DNA from: Ralstonia sp. 25mfcol4.1
Lineage (GTDB): Bacteria > Pseudomonadota > Gammaproteobacteria > Burkholderiales > Burkholderiaceae
Assembly: GCF_900104095.1 (NCBI RefSeq)
Contig: NZ_FNJO01000002.1
Span: 434,001-498,000, forward strand
DNA: 64,000 bases
Direction: 5' to 3'
Part shown: piece after piece, positions 10,629-19,674 of the stretch
Numbering within the stretch: position 1 is the stretch's first letter
How the letters are laid out: each line of letters begins with the position of its first letter
The notes under the pieces: model-generated
The model's input: the letters and a program-made list of their open reading frames with translations, nothing else
Databases searched by the model: none
Told to the model about the DNA's origin: nothing
Made by a program: the position numbers and the translations under genes

Positions 10629-12256
10629 TCCGGGAGGTAGGTCCAGTCGGCGTTGCTGCGCTGGCTGGCCGGCATCGGGCCATAGCTGCTCTTGTTGAGC
10701 TGGTAGTACTCGCGCAGCCCGGACGTTGCGTTGACCTGGTAATAGACCGTGCCGATCAGGCCCCGATTGTCCGGGGCAGGCCGCCAGCTGTTCGGGACGG
10801 GCTTGTAGCAGGCCCGGATGCTCGAGATATTGTCGTTCATGCCCAATCGGCCCAAATCTGTCTGACTCGCGTCGCCTCTCAGGATATGGCATCGCCCGGC
10901 AAAGCCGGCGTCTTCGCAGATCTTGTAGGCATGATCGGCAGGCGCCTCGATAGAGCTGATCGCATTGTTGCTGCGGCCTTCCAGCCGGGCAACAATGCCA
11001 CTCGGCGGCAGACACAGCAGCAAGGTCTTGTGTCGGGCCGCGTCATAGGCACACACGCCCGATTCGGTGTACGGCAGATCGGGGTAAAACGGCCGTACCG
11101 TCAGCCCCGACCACCAGTTGCCGGTGGTATTGCCGAAGACGTCATAGATCGAATAGCCGTAGTCGGCCAGCGTGTAACGCGTATTGACGACCGGAATTTC
11201 CGAGCTTTTGCGACCCCACCATTCGCCCTCGACACCATCGTCGAAGCGTTTGTCCACCCATGTGTTGGCGTTACCTCCTGCCCCGATGGAAACCCGGAAT
11301 CTTCTGACATTGCGCAGGCCATCACACTTGACGGCGACCAGATCGGCCAGCGGTGCGGCGCCCGTCACCGTCTGACACCCCAGAGGCGTCTCGATGCTGG
11401 AATAGCCCTCGCGCTTGACGCGCGTCTGCCATGGCACATAACGCTTGACTTCCTCGCCGGTGATCGGATCGACAACCGCCGCTGGCGAGTCGTCCTCGCG
11501 AATCGAAAAGTAATTGCAGGCCTTGGCACCGGTGGAAACGTCCACCGACCGCTTGCGGCGGCGATCCTCTTCTTCTTCCTCGGTGATGTTGCACAGCGAA
11601 CACACCGACGCAAGCGCACCCGATGTGCCGGCCAACGCTGGGGCTACAAGCTGCACCGTAGTGGTCGGGGCCCTGCGAATCGGGAACGGATCCTGGTTGG
11701 CTACCGTGTTCCCCGCGACGTAAGCCGGATTCCGCTGCTCGGCGACGACTTCCATTTGCCCCGTGTCGGCATTGCGCTCGAATATCTGGACGGATTCCAC
11801 CAGGTTGTTCGGCACGCCGCTGAAGGCCATCCATTCGTCCTCGTGCCGAAAACGCTCGGCGGTGGTTCGGAAAATCACGTTCCCCAGCCGCGTGTACGCG
11901 TCCCGCAACGACGCATAGGCGCTATAGAACCTTGCCGTCGCCCGGATGCGATACACATAACTGCGGCTGCCGCGCCCCACCAGCCATCGGCTGGCAAACT
12001 GATGCGCAACGGATTCCTGCGCCGACGTCGGAACGAACGCAGATGTTCTCTCCATGCATGAGTTGCCGCCCACGTGCTCGTACACGTCGTTGTTGATTCC
12101 CGGACTCGGGAATCCATTCTGGAACACCTGCTCCGGCGGCAAATTCGAACCGCGATAGACAAAGGCCGGCGGCGCGGCGAATGCCGACCCGACTACCAGC
12201 ATCAACATCGCCGCCAGCATGGCCGCGCGCATGTACGACAAGACAGATACCCGCAT
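10613..12256 (-). CDS. Secreted pertussis-toxin-S1-like ADP-ribosyltransferase with furin-type loop and beta/gamma-crystallin-like C-terminus
   Basis: 547 residues. Signal peptide about 1-27 (ends GSAFA). Residues 32-215 resemble pertussis toxin S1 closely: FVYRGSNLPPEQVFQNGF (catalytic Arg35), NNDVYEHVGGNSC (His61, Cys67), SAFVPTS (residues 73-78), Tyr/Arg-rich VYRIRATARFY, and HEDEW with an ExE pair, Glu141 aligning with S1 Glu129. Pro76 stands where S1 has catalytic Ser52 of STS. Cys219 or Cys222 could pair with Cys67 as in S1. Between Cys222 and Cys247 lies an acidic stretch followed by RRRKR|SV (232-238), a furin consensus in a cysteine-bounded loop as in diphtheria toxin. Residues 401-486 contain two beta/gamma-crystallin-like motifs (GFAGRCHIL...LGRLGMNDNISSIRAC). 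A strong Shine-Dalgarno precedes the ATG. No B-subunit genes are adjacent. Inferred to be a single-chain AB-type toxin; activity and target are unknown. Confidence 0.85.
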   Translation of the reverse strand: MRVSVLSYMRAAMLAAMLMLVVGSAFAAPPAFVYRGSNLPPEQVFQNGFPSPGINNDVYEHVGGNSCMERTSAFVPTSAQESVAHQFASRWLVGRGSRSYVYRIRATARFYSAYASLRDAYTRLGNVIFRTTAERFRHEDEWMAFSGVPNNLVESVQIFERNADTGQMEVVAEQRNPAYVAGNTVANQDPFPIRRAPTTTVQLVAPALAGTSGALASVCSLCNITEEEEEDRRRKRSVDVSTGAKACNYFSIREDDSPAAVVDPITGEEVKRYVPWQTRVKREGYSSIETPLGCQTVTGAAPLADLVAVKCDGLRNVRRFRVSIGAGGNANTWVDKRFDDGVEGEWWGRKSSEIPVVNTRYTLADYGYSIYDVFGNTTGNWWSGLTVRPFYPDLPYTESGVCAYDAARHKTLLLCLPPSGIVARLEGRSNNAISSIEAPADHAYKICEDAGFAGRCHILRGDASQTDLGRLGMNDNISSIRACYKPVPNSWRPAPDNRGLIGTVYYQVNATSGLREYYQLNKSSYGPMPASQRSNADWTYLPDYDEC

Positions 12257-12291
12257 CGTTACCTCCTTGCGTTGAAATGCAAGTATCTATA
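12254..12291 (-). promoter_or_regulatory. Strong ribosome binding site and candidate -10 of the toxin-like gene
   Basis: On the minus strand AAGGAGGT (12261-12268) precedes the ATG (12254-12256) by four bases, a near-perfect Shine-Dalgarno that fixes the start. Upstream, TATAGA (12286-12291) is a possible -10 in an AT-rich patch that extends to about 12365. No convincing -35 was seen. Confidence 0.55.
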
Positions 12292-12503
12292 TCGATGCGG
12301 CGACCAGCCGTCTGCCGTAGGCAATCCAAATTCAGCGTTTCATGCGAATTATCAAATATGGCGTGATCGGCAATGCCAGGGTTGCTTTTGGCGTACGCGA
12401 CATTCGTCGGCGCGAACGGCGGTAGCTGCCACCACTTCGGCCGACTGGCGGGCAGCCAACTTCTCCCGACTGTTCCTCGACAGATAGCGTTGGCCGCCGT
12501 CCT

Positions 12504-13403
12504 TTACCGCCCCTCCGGCACCGGCAGCGCCTGCTGGCTGACCCGTTCCTTCAGCCACGTGGCGGCCTTGCCCAGTGGTCGCTGCTTGTGCCAGACGATT
12601 TCCATGGCGACGGGCCAGTCCTGGTCCTGGAACGTCAGTTGTGGCGATACCAGCCCGGCCGCGGCCGGCGAGTTGGCGGCGACGTGCCAGGGCACGAAGG
12701 CCCAGCCCAGGCGGCGCTTCACCAGTTCGACGATGACCCACTGGCTTTCCACCCACCAGACTTCGGCGGCCACGCGCAGGCGCTTCTTTTCCTCGCTGTC
12801 GCTACGCGTGGCCACCATCAGCTGGCGGTAGCGTTTCAGTTCCTCGAAATCCACGCGCGGCTGTGCGGCCAGCGGATGGTCCGGTGCGCAGATGATCGGC
12901 ATCGCCACCCAGCCGAGCGCGTGGAAGCCCAGTTCCGGCGGCAGGATTTCCTGGCGCCACATGATGCCCAGGTCCGCGCACTGGCTCAGCACCAGGCGGC
13001 TGACGTCCTCCATCAGCGGGAACAGAATTTCCAGTTCGACCGACGGGAATCGCTCGGAAAACTCGGTCAGCAGCTCGCCGAGCGTTTCCTCGGGATACAG
13101 CTCGTCCACGGCCAGCGTGAGGCGCGACTCCACCCCTTCGCCCAGGCTCTTGGCCACGCCACGGAAATGCTCGCAGCGTTCCAGGATCACGCGCGCTTCC
13201 AGCAGCAACCGTTCACCAGCCGGTGTCAGCACCGGGTAGCGGGCGCTGCGGTCGAACAGCGTGGCGTCTAGGTCGACTTCCAGGTTGGCCACGGCGGCGC
13301 TGATGACCGACTGGGCCTTGCCAAGCTGGCGGGCGGCCGCAGAGAACGATCCGGTTTCGGCGGCGGCCGCAAACGCGTGGAGCTGATCTAGAGAGAGAGA
13401 CAT
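12504..13403 (-). CDS. LysR-family transcriptional regulator
   Basis: 299 residues. The N-terminal winged HTH (LDQLHAFAAAAETGSFSAAARQLGKAQSVISAAVANLEVDL) is typical of LysR, followed by a periplasmic-binding-protein-like effector domain. It is divergent from the PACE transporter 122 bp away, the arrangement known for AceR/AceI in Acinetobacter, so local control of that pump is the natural inference. It is also upstream of, and co-directional with, the toxin-like gene, separated by about 247 bp; a link to that gene is possible but unsupported. Confidence 0.9.
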   Translation of the reverse strand: MSLSLDQLHAFAAAAETGSFSAAARQLGKAQSVISAAVANLEVDLDATLFDRSARYPVLTPAGERLLLEARVILERCEHFRGVAKSLGEGVESRLTLAVDELYPEETLGELLTEFSERFPSVELEILFPLMEDVSRLVLSQCADLGIMWRQEILPPELGFHALGWVAMPIICAPDHPLAAQPRVDFEELKRYRQLMVATRSDSEEKKRLRVAAEVWWVESQWVIVELVKRRLGWAFVPWHVAANSPAAAGLVSPQLTFQDQDWPVAMEIVWHKQRPLGKAATWLKERVSQQALPVPEGR

Positions 13404-13525
13404 AGGGATATGCGGCGCGTCCCGCCGCCATCTATCGGATTTTCAGATGGTATCCAACTTGCGATCAGCTGTCGCGCCGATAGAATGCCCTCCATCGTTG
13501 AAATTCATTGAAATTGGAGGGCCTC
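13404..13525. promoter_or_regulatory. Divergent promoter region between the LysR gene and the PACE transporter
   Basis: 122 bp containing both start regions. TGGAGGG (about 13515-13521) is the ribosome binding site of the transporter. The stretch 13437-13475 is where a LysR operator would be expected, but no clear T-N11-A dyad could be singled out by eye. Confidence 0.4.
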
Positions 13526-13975
13526 ATGCGTACCACTGCAGACCGTATTCGTCACACCGTCGGTTTCGAGGTGATCGGTCTGATCGCATTCGCGCCGCTG
13601 GCCAGTCTGGTGTTCGGGTACGAGTTGCACCAGATGGGCATCGTCGGCGCGGTGGCTGCCCTGATCGCCGCCACGTGGAACTACATCTATAACATCCTGT
13701 TCGACCGCGCGATGCTGCGCTTCACGGGCCAGCTCAAGAAGTCGACGCCGATCCGCGTGCTGCACGCGATCCTGTTCGAGGGCGGCCTGCTGATCGTGTT
13801 CCTGCCCTCGGTGGCGTGGTACCTGAAGATCGGCCTGGTGGAAGCCTTCATCATGGACATCGCCGTGGCCGGCTATTACATGGTCTACGCGTTCTTCTAC
13901 AACTGGGCCTACGACGCCATCTTCCCGATTCCGAATGCCGCGCCGTCGGCGTCCGATTGCCAGTCGGCCAACTGA
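13526..13975 (+). CDS. PACE-family efflux transporter (AceI type)
   Basis: Small inner-membrane transporter of the proteobacterial antimicrobial compound efflux family; AceI exports chlorhexidine and some PACE proteins export polyamines. 149 residues with four transmembrane helices made of two bacterial transmembrane pair repeats: RIRHTVGFEVIGL...WNYIYNILFDRAML and RVLHAILFEGGLLIV...YNWAYDAIFP. The ATG at 13526 (MRTTADRIRHT) is chosen because TGGAGGG lies just upstream and family members begin this way; an in-frame start at 13508 would place the ribosome binding site inside the gene. The divergent LysR gene is the probable regulator. Confidence 0.9.
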   Translation: MRTTADRIRHTVGFEVIGLIAFAPLASLVFGYELHQMGIVGAVAALIAATWNYIYNILFDRAMLRFTGQLKKSTPIRVLHAILFEGGLLIVFLPSVAWYLKIGLVEAFIMDIAVAGYYMVYAFFYNWAYDAIFPIPNAAPSASDCQSAN

Positions 13976-14068
13976 GCGGACCGAGCGCCGCGTAGTCGAC
14001 CTCGCTCACGAAAAGCGGCCGGAAACGGCCGCATGACGTCACCCGGCACGCAGGGGCCATGCGTTAAC

Positions 14069-15658
14069 ATGCTCGCCATGCCCATCCGCCCGCCCCTGCT
14101 CCGCCGCAGCCTGTCGCCCGCCATCGTTGCGGCCACGCTGCTCATCCTCGGTCTGTCCGGAGCCCAGGCCAAACCCGTCAAGAATGCCAAGGCCGCGCGC
14201 GCCGCCACGGCCGCCACGGCGGTAGCCGCGACTGCCGGTGCCACCCGTGCCAAGGCCGAACCCGCCGATCCCGCCGCCGCGCGCAGCGGCCTGCCCGCCA
14301 CCGTGACCGCCGCGCTGCGCCGCGCCCATGTGCCGCTGTCCGCCGCGAGCTTCTACGTGGTCAAGGTGGGCGCCCCGCAGGCACGCGTGAGCTGGAACGC
14401 CGAGACGCCGATGAATCCGGCCTCGACGATGAAGGTGGTCACCACCTTCGCCGGCCTGCAGCTGCTCGGGCCCGAATTCCGCTGGCTGACATCGCTCTAT
14501 GCCGACAACCAGCCCGGCCCCGACGGCACGATCAATGGGAATGTCTATCTGCGCGGCCGGGGCGATCCCAAGCTCGTGCCCGAGGAAATGGCCAAGCTGG
14601 TGGCCACGGCCCGGTCCGCGGGCGCCACCACTATCAATGGCGACGTCGTGCTGGACCGCAGCTTCTTTGCCGATGGCATGGACGGCAGCTACACGATCGA
14701 CGGCGAGACGCAGCGCGCCTACAACGTGAATCCGGACGCCCTGCTCTACGCGTTCAAGACCCTGTCGTTCACGATCACCCCGGACGCCGCCAACCGCACC
14801 GTGGACGTGGCCGTCACGCCCGCGCTGGCGCAGTTGCGCGTGGATAACCGGATGACGCTGGCCAACGGCCGCTGCGGCGACTGGAAGTCGCGCGCCACGC
14901 CCAGCATCATGCCCCAGCCGGACGGCACGGTCGTGGCATCGTTCGATGGCAGCTACTCGGCCGACTGCGGCGAACACATCGTCAACCTGGCCACGCTGAG
15001 CCACAGCGACTTCATCTGGGGCGGCTTCGTCGCCGAATGGCAGAACGCCGGCGGCCGCTTCGCACGCCCGCCCGGCCTGCGCAGCGGTCCGGTGCCGCGC
15101 AACGCCTTCCTGCTGGCCCGCCACTACGGCCAGCCGCTGGGCGACATCGTGCGCGACATCAACAAGTTCTCGAACAACGTGATGGCCCGCCAGCTGTTCC
15201 TCACGATCGGGGCGGAAATGGACCGCAAGGGCCCGGCCAGCACCGACAAGTCATCGCGGGTGATCCATCAGTGGCTGGCCAAGCAGGGCCTGGACATGCC
15301 GAACCTGGTACTGGAAAACGGCTCCGGATTGTCGCGTGACGAGCGCATCAGCGCCTACGACATGGCCCGCCTGCTACAGCAGGCGCTGGCCAGCAACGTG
15401 GGGCCGGTGCTGATCGATTCGCTGCCGATCCTCGGCGTGGACGGCACGCTGCGCAACCGCCTGACGCGCGCCAATGCGGCAGGCAACGCCTATCTGAAGA
15501 CCGGCACGCTGGCCGATGTGCGCGCGCTGGCCGGCTATGTCGATGCGCTCAATGGCGAACGCTATGTGGTGGTGGCCTATATCAACCACCCCAACGCGTC
15601 GGGTGCGCAGGAAGCGCACGATGCGCTGATGCAGTGGGTCTACAAGGGCGCGCCGTGA
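14069..15658 (+). CDS. dacB: D-alanyl-D-alanine carboxypeptidase/endopeptidase, PBP4 (DacB) family
   Basis: Periplasmic low-molecular-weight class C penicillin-binding protein that trims or opens peptidoglycan cross-links. From the ATG at 14069 (MLAMPIRPP) it is 529 residues, with a signal peptide ending near SGAQA and an Ala-rich linker. Catalytic motifs: SxxK as STMK (about residues 119-122), SxN as SNN (about 368) and KTG as KTGTL (about 477). An in-frame start nine bases downstream (MPIRPP) is equally possible, and the upstream frame to 14033 looks spurious. It appears monocistronic. Confidence 0.92.
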   Translation: MLAMPIRPPLLRRSLSPAIVAATLLILGLSGAQAKPVKNAKAARAATAATAVAATAGATRAKAEPADPAAARSGLPATVTAALRRAHVPLSAASFYVVKVGAPQARVSWNAETPMNPASTMKVVTTFAGLQLLGPEFRWLTSLYADNQPGPDGTINGNVYLRGRGDPKLVPEEMAKLVATARSAGATTINGDVVLDRSFFADGMDGSYTIDGETQRAYNVNPDALLYAFKTLSFTITPDAANRTVDVAVTPALAQLRVDNRMTLANGRCGDWKSRATPSIMPQPDGTVVASFDGSYSADCGEHIVNLATLSHSDFIWGGFVAEWQNAGGRFARPPGLRSGPVPRNAFLLARHYGQPLGDIVRDINKFSNNVMARQLFLTIGAEMDRKGPASTDKSSRVIHQWLAKQGLDMPNLVLENGSGLSRDERISAYDMARLLQQALASNVGPVLIDSLPILGVDGTLRNRLTRANAAGNAYLKTGTLADVRALAGYVDALNGERYVVVAYINHPNASGAQEAHDALMQWVYKGAP

Positions 15659-15704
15659 GGTCGGCTCCGGGCGTGGCGAGGATTTGACACGCCTGCCCTC
15701 TCTC

Positions 15705-15858
15705 CTGCCCCTCTCCCGCCCCTTCCCCGCGGGCGGGACAGGGGAGAAAACCAGGGGGCATCATGAGCGCCCGGCTGCTTGGTTTGCGAAGAGAAAATAC
15801 AAACACCGCCGGTCTGCTCCCCTCTCCCGCCCTGCGGGACAGGGCCGGGGGAGAGGGC
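15705..15858. repeat. Two related GC-rich palindromes (REP-like)
   Basis: Palindrome one pairs CCCCTCTCCCGCCC (15708-15721) with GGGCGGGACAGGGG (15731-15744). Palindrome two, about 15817-15856, pairs CTCTCCCGCCCTG with a [18 protein letters not shown] arm. Both share the core CTCTCCCGCCC...GCGGGACAGGG. They fill the space between the convergent dacB and sua5 genes, where REP-type elements often sit, and may also act as bidirectional terminators, though no T-run follows. Confidence 0.6.
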
Positions 15859-15871
15859 CAGCGTCTACATC

Positions 15872-16864
15872 TCAGTTGTCTTCGAACGCAGCCGCGGCGC
15901 GGCCCAGGCGGTCGCGCACGCCGTCCCACTCGTGCGAATCGGGCACCGGCTCGAACACCAGCCGCTGATAGCCTTCCTTGTCGAGCTTGCGCAGCAGGCC
16001 GTACAGCGCCTGGGCATAGGCGTCCGGCGTGGCCGGCGCTTCCACGAACACGCAACGCGGATCGGCGCTGGCGGACGTCTTGCCGACAAACGCCAGCCGT
16101 CCGCCCTCGGGCAAGCCGTGCAGCAGTTGCGGCAGTGCCTCGGCCTGCGCCAGCGTCAGTGTGGTGCGCGGCGCGTAGTGGGCCTTGAGCGTGCCGGACG
16201 CGCGCGGCGCGGCGGCATCGGGCGGCAGCGGCAGCGTGCCCAGCACATCGGCCATCATTGCCGCCGTGATCGCGCCCGGGCGCAGCAGCACCGGTCCCAG
16301 CGTATCGAGGCGGGACAGGTCAATGATCGACGATTCGATACCGACATCCACGCCGTCGCCTTCCAGCACGTAGACGGCGCCGCCAAATTCATCGCGCACG
16401 TGCTCGGCCGTGGTCGGGCTGACCTGGCCGAACTTGTTGGCCGACGGCGCGGCAATGCCGCCCCGGCCGCGCTTGAAACGCGACAGCAGCGCCTGGGCCA
16501 CCGGGTGCGACGGGCAGCGCAGGCCGATGCTGTCCTGCCCGCCCGCCACGGCGGACGGAATATGCGCGGCGCGCTTCAGGATGATGGTCAGCGGACCGGG
16601 CCAGAAAGCGTCGATCAGCTTCTGCGCCGCGTCAGGCACCTCATCGGTCCAGTAGCTGACGTCGCCGCCATCCACCACGTGAACGATGACCGGATGATTC
16701 GACGGACGGCCCTTGGCGGCGAAGATGCGCGCCACGGCTTCGGGGTTCTCGGCGTCGGCGCCAAGGCCGTAGACGGTCTCGGTCGGAAACGCCACGAGCT
16801 GGCCGGCTTCGAGCAGGCGAACCGCCTCGTCAAGCTCGGCGGCCGTGGGCATGCGTGAAGACAT
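15872..16864 (-). CDS. tsaC: L-threonylcarbamoyladenylate synthase, Sua5 type
   Basis: Makes threonylcarbamoyl-AMP from Thr, bicarbonate and ATP, the first step of tRNA t6A37 synthesis. 330 residues: an N-terminal YrdC domain (FPTETVYGLGADAENPEAVARIF, KGRPSNHPVIVHV, LRCPSHPVA, APSANKFGQVSPT) plus a C-terminal Sua5 domain (about 220-330). The extra domain makes it the long Sua5 form rather than short TsaC. Last of a co-directional run pgk-pyk-fba-purC-purE-purK-sua5, 6 bp after purK. Confidence 0.92.
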   Translation of the reverse strand: MSSRMPTAAELDEAVRLLEAGQLVAFPTETVYGLGADAENPEAVARIFAAKGRPSNHPVIVHVVDGGDVSYWTDEVPDAAQKLIDAFWPGPLTIILKRAAHIPSAVAGGQDSIGLRCPSHPVAQALLSRFKRGRGGIAAPSANKFGQVSPTTAEHVRDEFGGAVYVLEGDGVDVGIESSIIDLSRLDTLGPVLLRPGAITAAMMADVLGTLPLPPDAAAPRASGTLKAHYAPRTTLTLAQAEALPQLLHGLPEGGRLAFVGKTSASADPRCVFVEAPATPDAYAQALYGLLRKLDKEGYQRLVFEPVPDSHEWDGVRDRLGRAAAAFEDN

Positions 16865-16870
16865 CGAATC

Positions 16871-18115
16871 TCAGAGTGGGATATGCAGGGCGGTGGCGGC
16901 GGCGTCGAACGCGGCGGCCGCGGCCTCCGCCCGATCGCCCACGCAGTTTACATGGCCCATCTTGCGCGACGGGCGCGCGTCGTTCTTGCCATACAGATGC
17001 AGCTTGGCGCCGGGCTGCACCAGCACCTCGTCCCATGCGGGCGTGCGCTCCAGGCCGAACTCGAACCAGCAGTCGCCCAGCAGGTTCAGCATCTTGCCGG
17101 CCGAATGCTGGCGCGTGCTGCCCAGCGGCAGGCGGGCCATGGCGCGCACCTGCTGCTCGAACTGGCTTGTCTCGCAGGCATCCATCGTGATGTGGCCGGA
17201 ATTGTGTGGGCGCGGGGCCATCTCGTTGGCCACCAGCGTGCCGTCGGTCAGCACGAAGAACTCGATGCACAGCACGCCGACGTAGCCCATTTCCGAGGTG
17301 ATGGTGGCGGCGGCGGCGCGGGCGCGCGTGGCGATGTCGTCGGACACGCTCATCGACGGCATCGTCGTGGAAAACAGGATGCCGTCGCGATGCACGTTCT
17401 CGGCCAGCGGCCAGGTGGCCGTGGTGCCGTCGGCGGCGCGGGCCGCCAGCACGGAGACCTCGTAGGCCAGCGGCAGCATCTGCTCCAGCACGCACGGCAC
17501 GTGCTGCATGGCCTTCCAGGCGGCGCGCACGTCCTCGCGCGTCTTCACGCGGGCCTGGCCCTTGCCGTCGTAGCCCATGCGCGCGGTCTTGAGGATGCCG
17601 GGCAGCACGTTGTCGGGCACGTTGTCCACGTCGGCGTCATGCTGGATCACCCAGTGCGGGGCCGGCGGCACGCCCGTACGCTCGGCGCACGAGGCAAAGA
17701 ACTTCTTCTCGCCGATACGGTTCTGCGCAATCGACACGCAGTAGCCGCGCGGCGCCACGAACACGCCGGCCTGCTCCAGGCGGTCCAGCGAGATCGACGG
17801 CACGTTCTCGAACTCGGTGCTCACGGCCTGGCACAGGCTGGCCAGCTCGGCCAGCGCGGCGTCATCGGTGTAGGTGGCGCAGATATGACGGTCTGCCACG
17901 TTGCCCGCCGGGCTGTCCTGGTCGGGATCGAGCACGCAGACGCGATAGCCCATCGACTGCGCCGCGTGCGTGAACATGCGGCCCAGCTGGCCGCCGCCGA
18001 GCATGCCCAGCCAGGCGCCGGGCAGGATGGGCGCGCCGGGGGCGTCCACGCCAAATTCGGCGCGCGACTCCGGCGTATGGGCTTCGGACAGGTAGGGATG
18101 GATATCGGTCGGCAT
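16871..18115 (-). CDS. purK: N5-carboxyaminoimidazole ribonucleotide synthase
   Basis: ATP-dependent carboxylation of AIR to N5-CAIR in de novo purine synthesis; partner of PurE. 414 residues with an ATP-grasp fold: [25 protein letters not shown] at the N-terminus, [11 protein letters not shown] in the ATP-binding loop, [28 protein letters not shown] in the metal/substrate site. It follows purE by 27 bp. Confidence 0.95.
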   Translation of the reverse strand: MPTDIHPYLSEAHTPESRAEFGVDAPGAPILPGAWLGMLGGGQLGRMFTHAAQSMGYRVCVLDPDQDSPAGNVADRHICATYTDDAALAELASLCQAVSTEFENVPSISLDRLEQAGVFVAPRGYCVSIAQNRIGEKKFFASCAERTGVPPAPHWVIQHDADVDNVPDNVLPGILKTARMGYDGKGQARVKTREDVRAAWKAMQHVPCVLEQMLPLAYEVSVLAARAADGTTATWPLAENVHRDGILFSTTMPSMSVSDDIATRARAAAATITSEMGYVGVLCIEFFVLTDGTLVANEMAPRPHNSGHITMDACETSQFEQQVRAMARLPLGSTRQHSAGKMLNLLGDCWFEFGLERTPAWDEVLVQPGAKLHLYGKNDARPSRKMGHVNCVGDRAEAAAAAFDAAATALHIPL

Positions 18116-18142
18116 GGCTCGGGCTTTTGTTACGGCTGAAAC

Positions 18143-18640
18143 TTAGACAGGCAGGGTCATCGCGCGCGCGGCTTCGGTCTGCTTCGCGCGGAATGCTTCC
18201 AGTGCGCTGGCCAGCGCGTCGTCGGTGGTGGCCAGCGTGGCGATGGCGTGCAGCGCCGCGTTGGCGGCACCGGCTTCGCCGATCGCGAAGGTGGCCACGG
18301 GCACACCCTTGGGCATCTGCACGATCGACAGCAGCGAATCCTCGCCGCGCAGGTACTTCGACGGCACGGGCACGCCGAACACCGGCACGATCGTCTTGGC
18401 GGCGATCATGCCCGGCAGGTGCGCGGCGCCGCCGGCGCCGGCGATGATCGCGCGGATGCCACGGCTGCGTGCCGACTCGGCGTAGCGGAACATGTCGTCG
18501 GCCATGCGGTGCGCCGACACGACCTGCGCCTCGAATGCCACGTTGAAATCCTTGAGCATGGCCACGGCGTGCTGCATCACGTCCCAGTCGGAACTGCTGC
18601 CCATCACCACGCCGACCACCGGCTTTGCTGCATTGCTCAT
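18143..18640 (-). CDS. purE: N5-carboxyaminoimidazole ribonucleotide mutase
   Basis: Converts N5-CAIR to CAIR. 165 residues, class I Pur[15 protein letters not shown] (phosphate/ribose loop), [13 protein letters not shown] with the conserved Ser-Ala-His, and [16 protein letters not shown]. It lies between purC and purK with short gaps (18 and 27 bp), a purCEK cluster that carries out consecutive steps. Confidence 0.96.
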   Translation of the reverse strand: MSNAAKPVVGVVMGSSSDWDVMQHAVAMLKDFNVAFEAQVVSAHRMADDMFRYAESARSRGIRAIIAGAGGAAHLPGMIAAKTIVPVFGVPVPSKYLRGEDSLLSIVQMPKGVPVATFAIGEAGAANAALHAIATLATTDDALASALEAFRAKQTEAARAMTLPV

Positions 18641-18658
18641 GTTCTTTTCCCTTCCGCC

Positions 18659-19567
18659 TTACTGCAGCTGCTCGCCGGTCAGGCGGGTCAGTGCTTCCTT
18701 GTACTTGTCGGCGGTCTTCTGCACCACGTCGTCGGGCAGCTTCGGCGCCGGCGCCGTCTTCGGCCACGGCTTGCCGTCGATGCGCACGGCTTCCAGCCAG
18801 TCGCGCACGAACTGCTTGTCGAACGACGGCGGGTTGGTGCCCACCTGGTACGAATCGGCCGGCCAGAAGCGCGACGAATCGGCGGTCAGCACTTCGTCCA
18901 TCAGCGTCAGCGTGCCGTCTTCGTCCAGGCCGAACTCGAACTTGGTGTCGGCGATGATGATGCCGCGCGTGGCCGCGTACTCGGACGCTTCCTTGTACAG
19001 GCGGATCGAGATGTCACGCATCTTCTCGGCCAGTTCGCGGCCGATGCGCTGCACCACCTCGTCGAACGAGATGTTCTCGTCGTGCTCGCCCATCTCGGCC
19101 TTGGCCGCCGGGGTGAAGATCGGCTCGGGCAGCTTCTGCGCGTTCTGCAGGCCGGCCGGGAGTTCGATGCCGCACACCTTGCCCGTGGCCTGGTAATCCT
19201 TCCAGCCGCTGCCAGCCAGGTAGCCGCGCACCACCGCTTCCACCAGGATCGGCTTCAGGCGCTTGACCACCACGGCGCGGCCCTTGACCTGCGCCACTTC
19301 GTCGGGCGCCACCACGCTTTCCGCCGTCACGCCCGTCTCGTGGTTCGGCACGATGTGCGCGAGCTTCCGGAACCAGAAGTTGGCCATCTGGTTCAGCACG
19401 CGACCCTTGGCCGGAATCGGCTCGCCCATGATCACGTCGAAGGCCGACAGGCGATCGGTCGTCACGATCAGCAGCTTGTCGTCGCCGACGGCGTAGTTGT
19501 CGCGGACCTTGCCGTGGCCGAGCAGCGGCAGGGACTGGATGGAGGATTCGTAGAGGGCGTCAGACAT
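18659..19567 (-). CDS. purC: Phosphoribosylaminoimidazole-succinocarboxamide synthase
   Basis: SAICAR synthetase, joining CAIR with aspartate. 302 residues from MSDALYESS. Motifs: [29 protein letters not shown] (ATP/substrate binding) and [16 protein letters not shown] near the C-terminus. The upstream open frame to 19795 runs into the fba terminator and is not coding. It is downstream of fba behind a probable terminator, so it may have its own promoter. Confidence 0.95.
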   Translation of the reverse strand: MSDALYESSIQSLPLLGHGKVRDNYAVGDDKLLIVTTDRLSAFDVIMGEPIPAKGRVLNQMANFWFRKLAHIVPNHETGVTAESVVAPDEVAQVKGRAVVVKRLKPILVEAVVRGYLAGSGWKDYQATGKVCGIELPAGLQNAQKLPEPIFTPAAKAEMGEHDENISFDEVVQRIGRELAEKMRDISIRLYKEASEYAATRGIIIADTKFEFGLDEDGTLTLMDEVLTADSSRFWPADSYQVGTNPPSFDKQFVRDWLEAVRIDGKPWPKTAPAPKLPDDVVQKTADKYKEALTRLTGEQLQ

Positions 19568-19588
19568 GGTGTGAAAGCGGCTGCGGCT

Positions 19589-19625
19589 GAAAACAAGCGG
19601 GGCTTCGTGCGGTTGGCGAAGCCCC
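19589..19625 (-). terminator. Probable intrinsic terminator after fba
   Basis: On the minus strand GGGGCTTCG (complement of 19617-19625) pairs perfectly with CGAAGCCCC (complement of 19599-19607) around a 9-base loop, followed by GCTTGTTTTC. It lies about 50 bp past the fba stop and just before purC. Confidence 0.65.
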
Positions 19626-19674
19626 ATGAAGTACGAACGCCCCGCGCGCCGGGCGGGCGGGGCGGTGAAACGAT

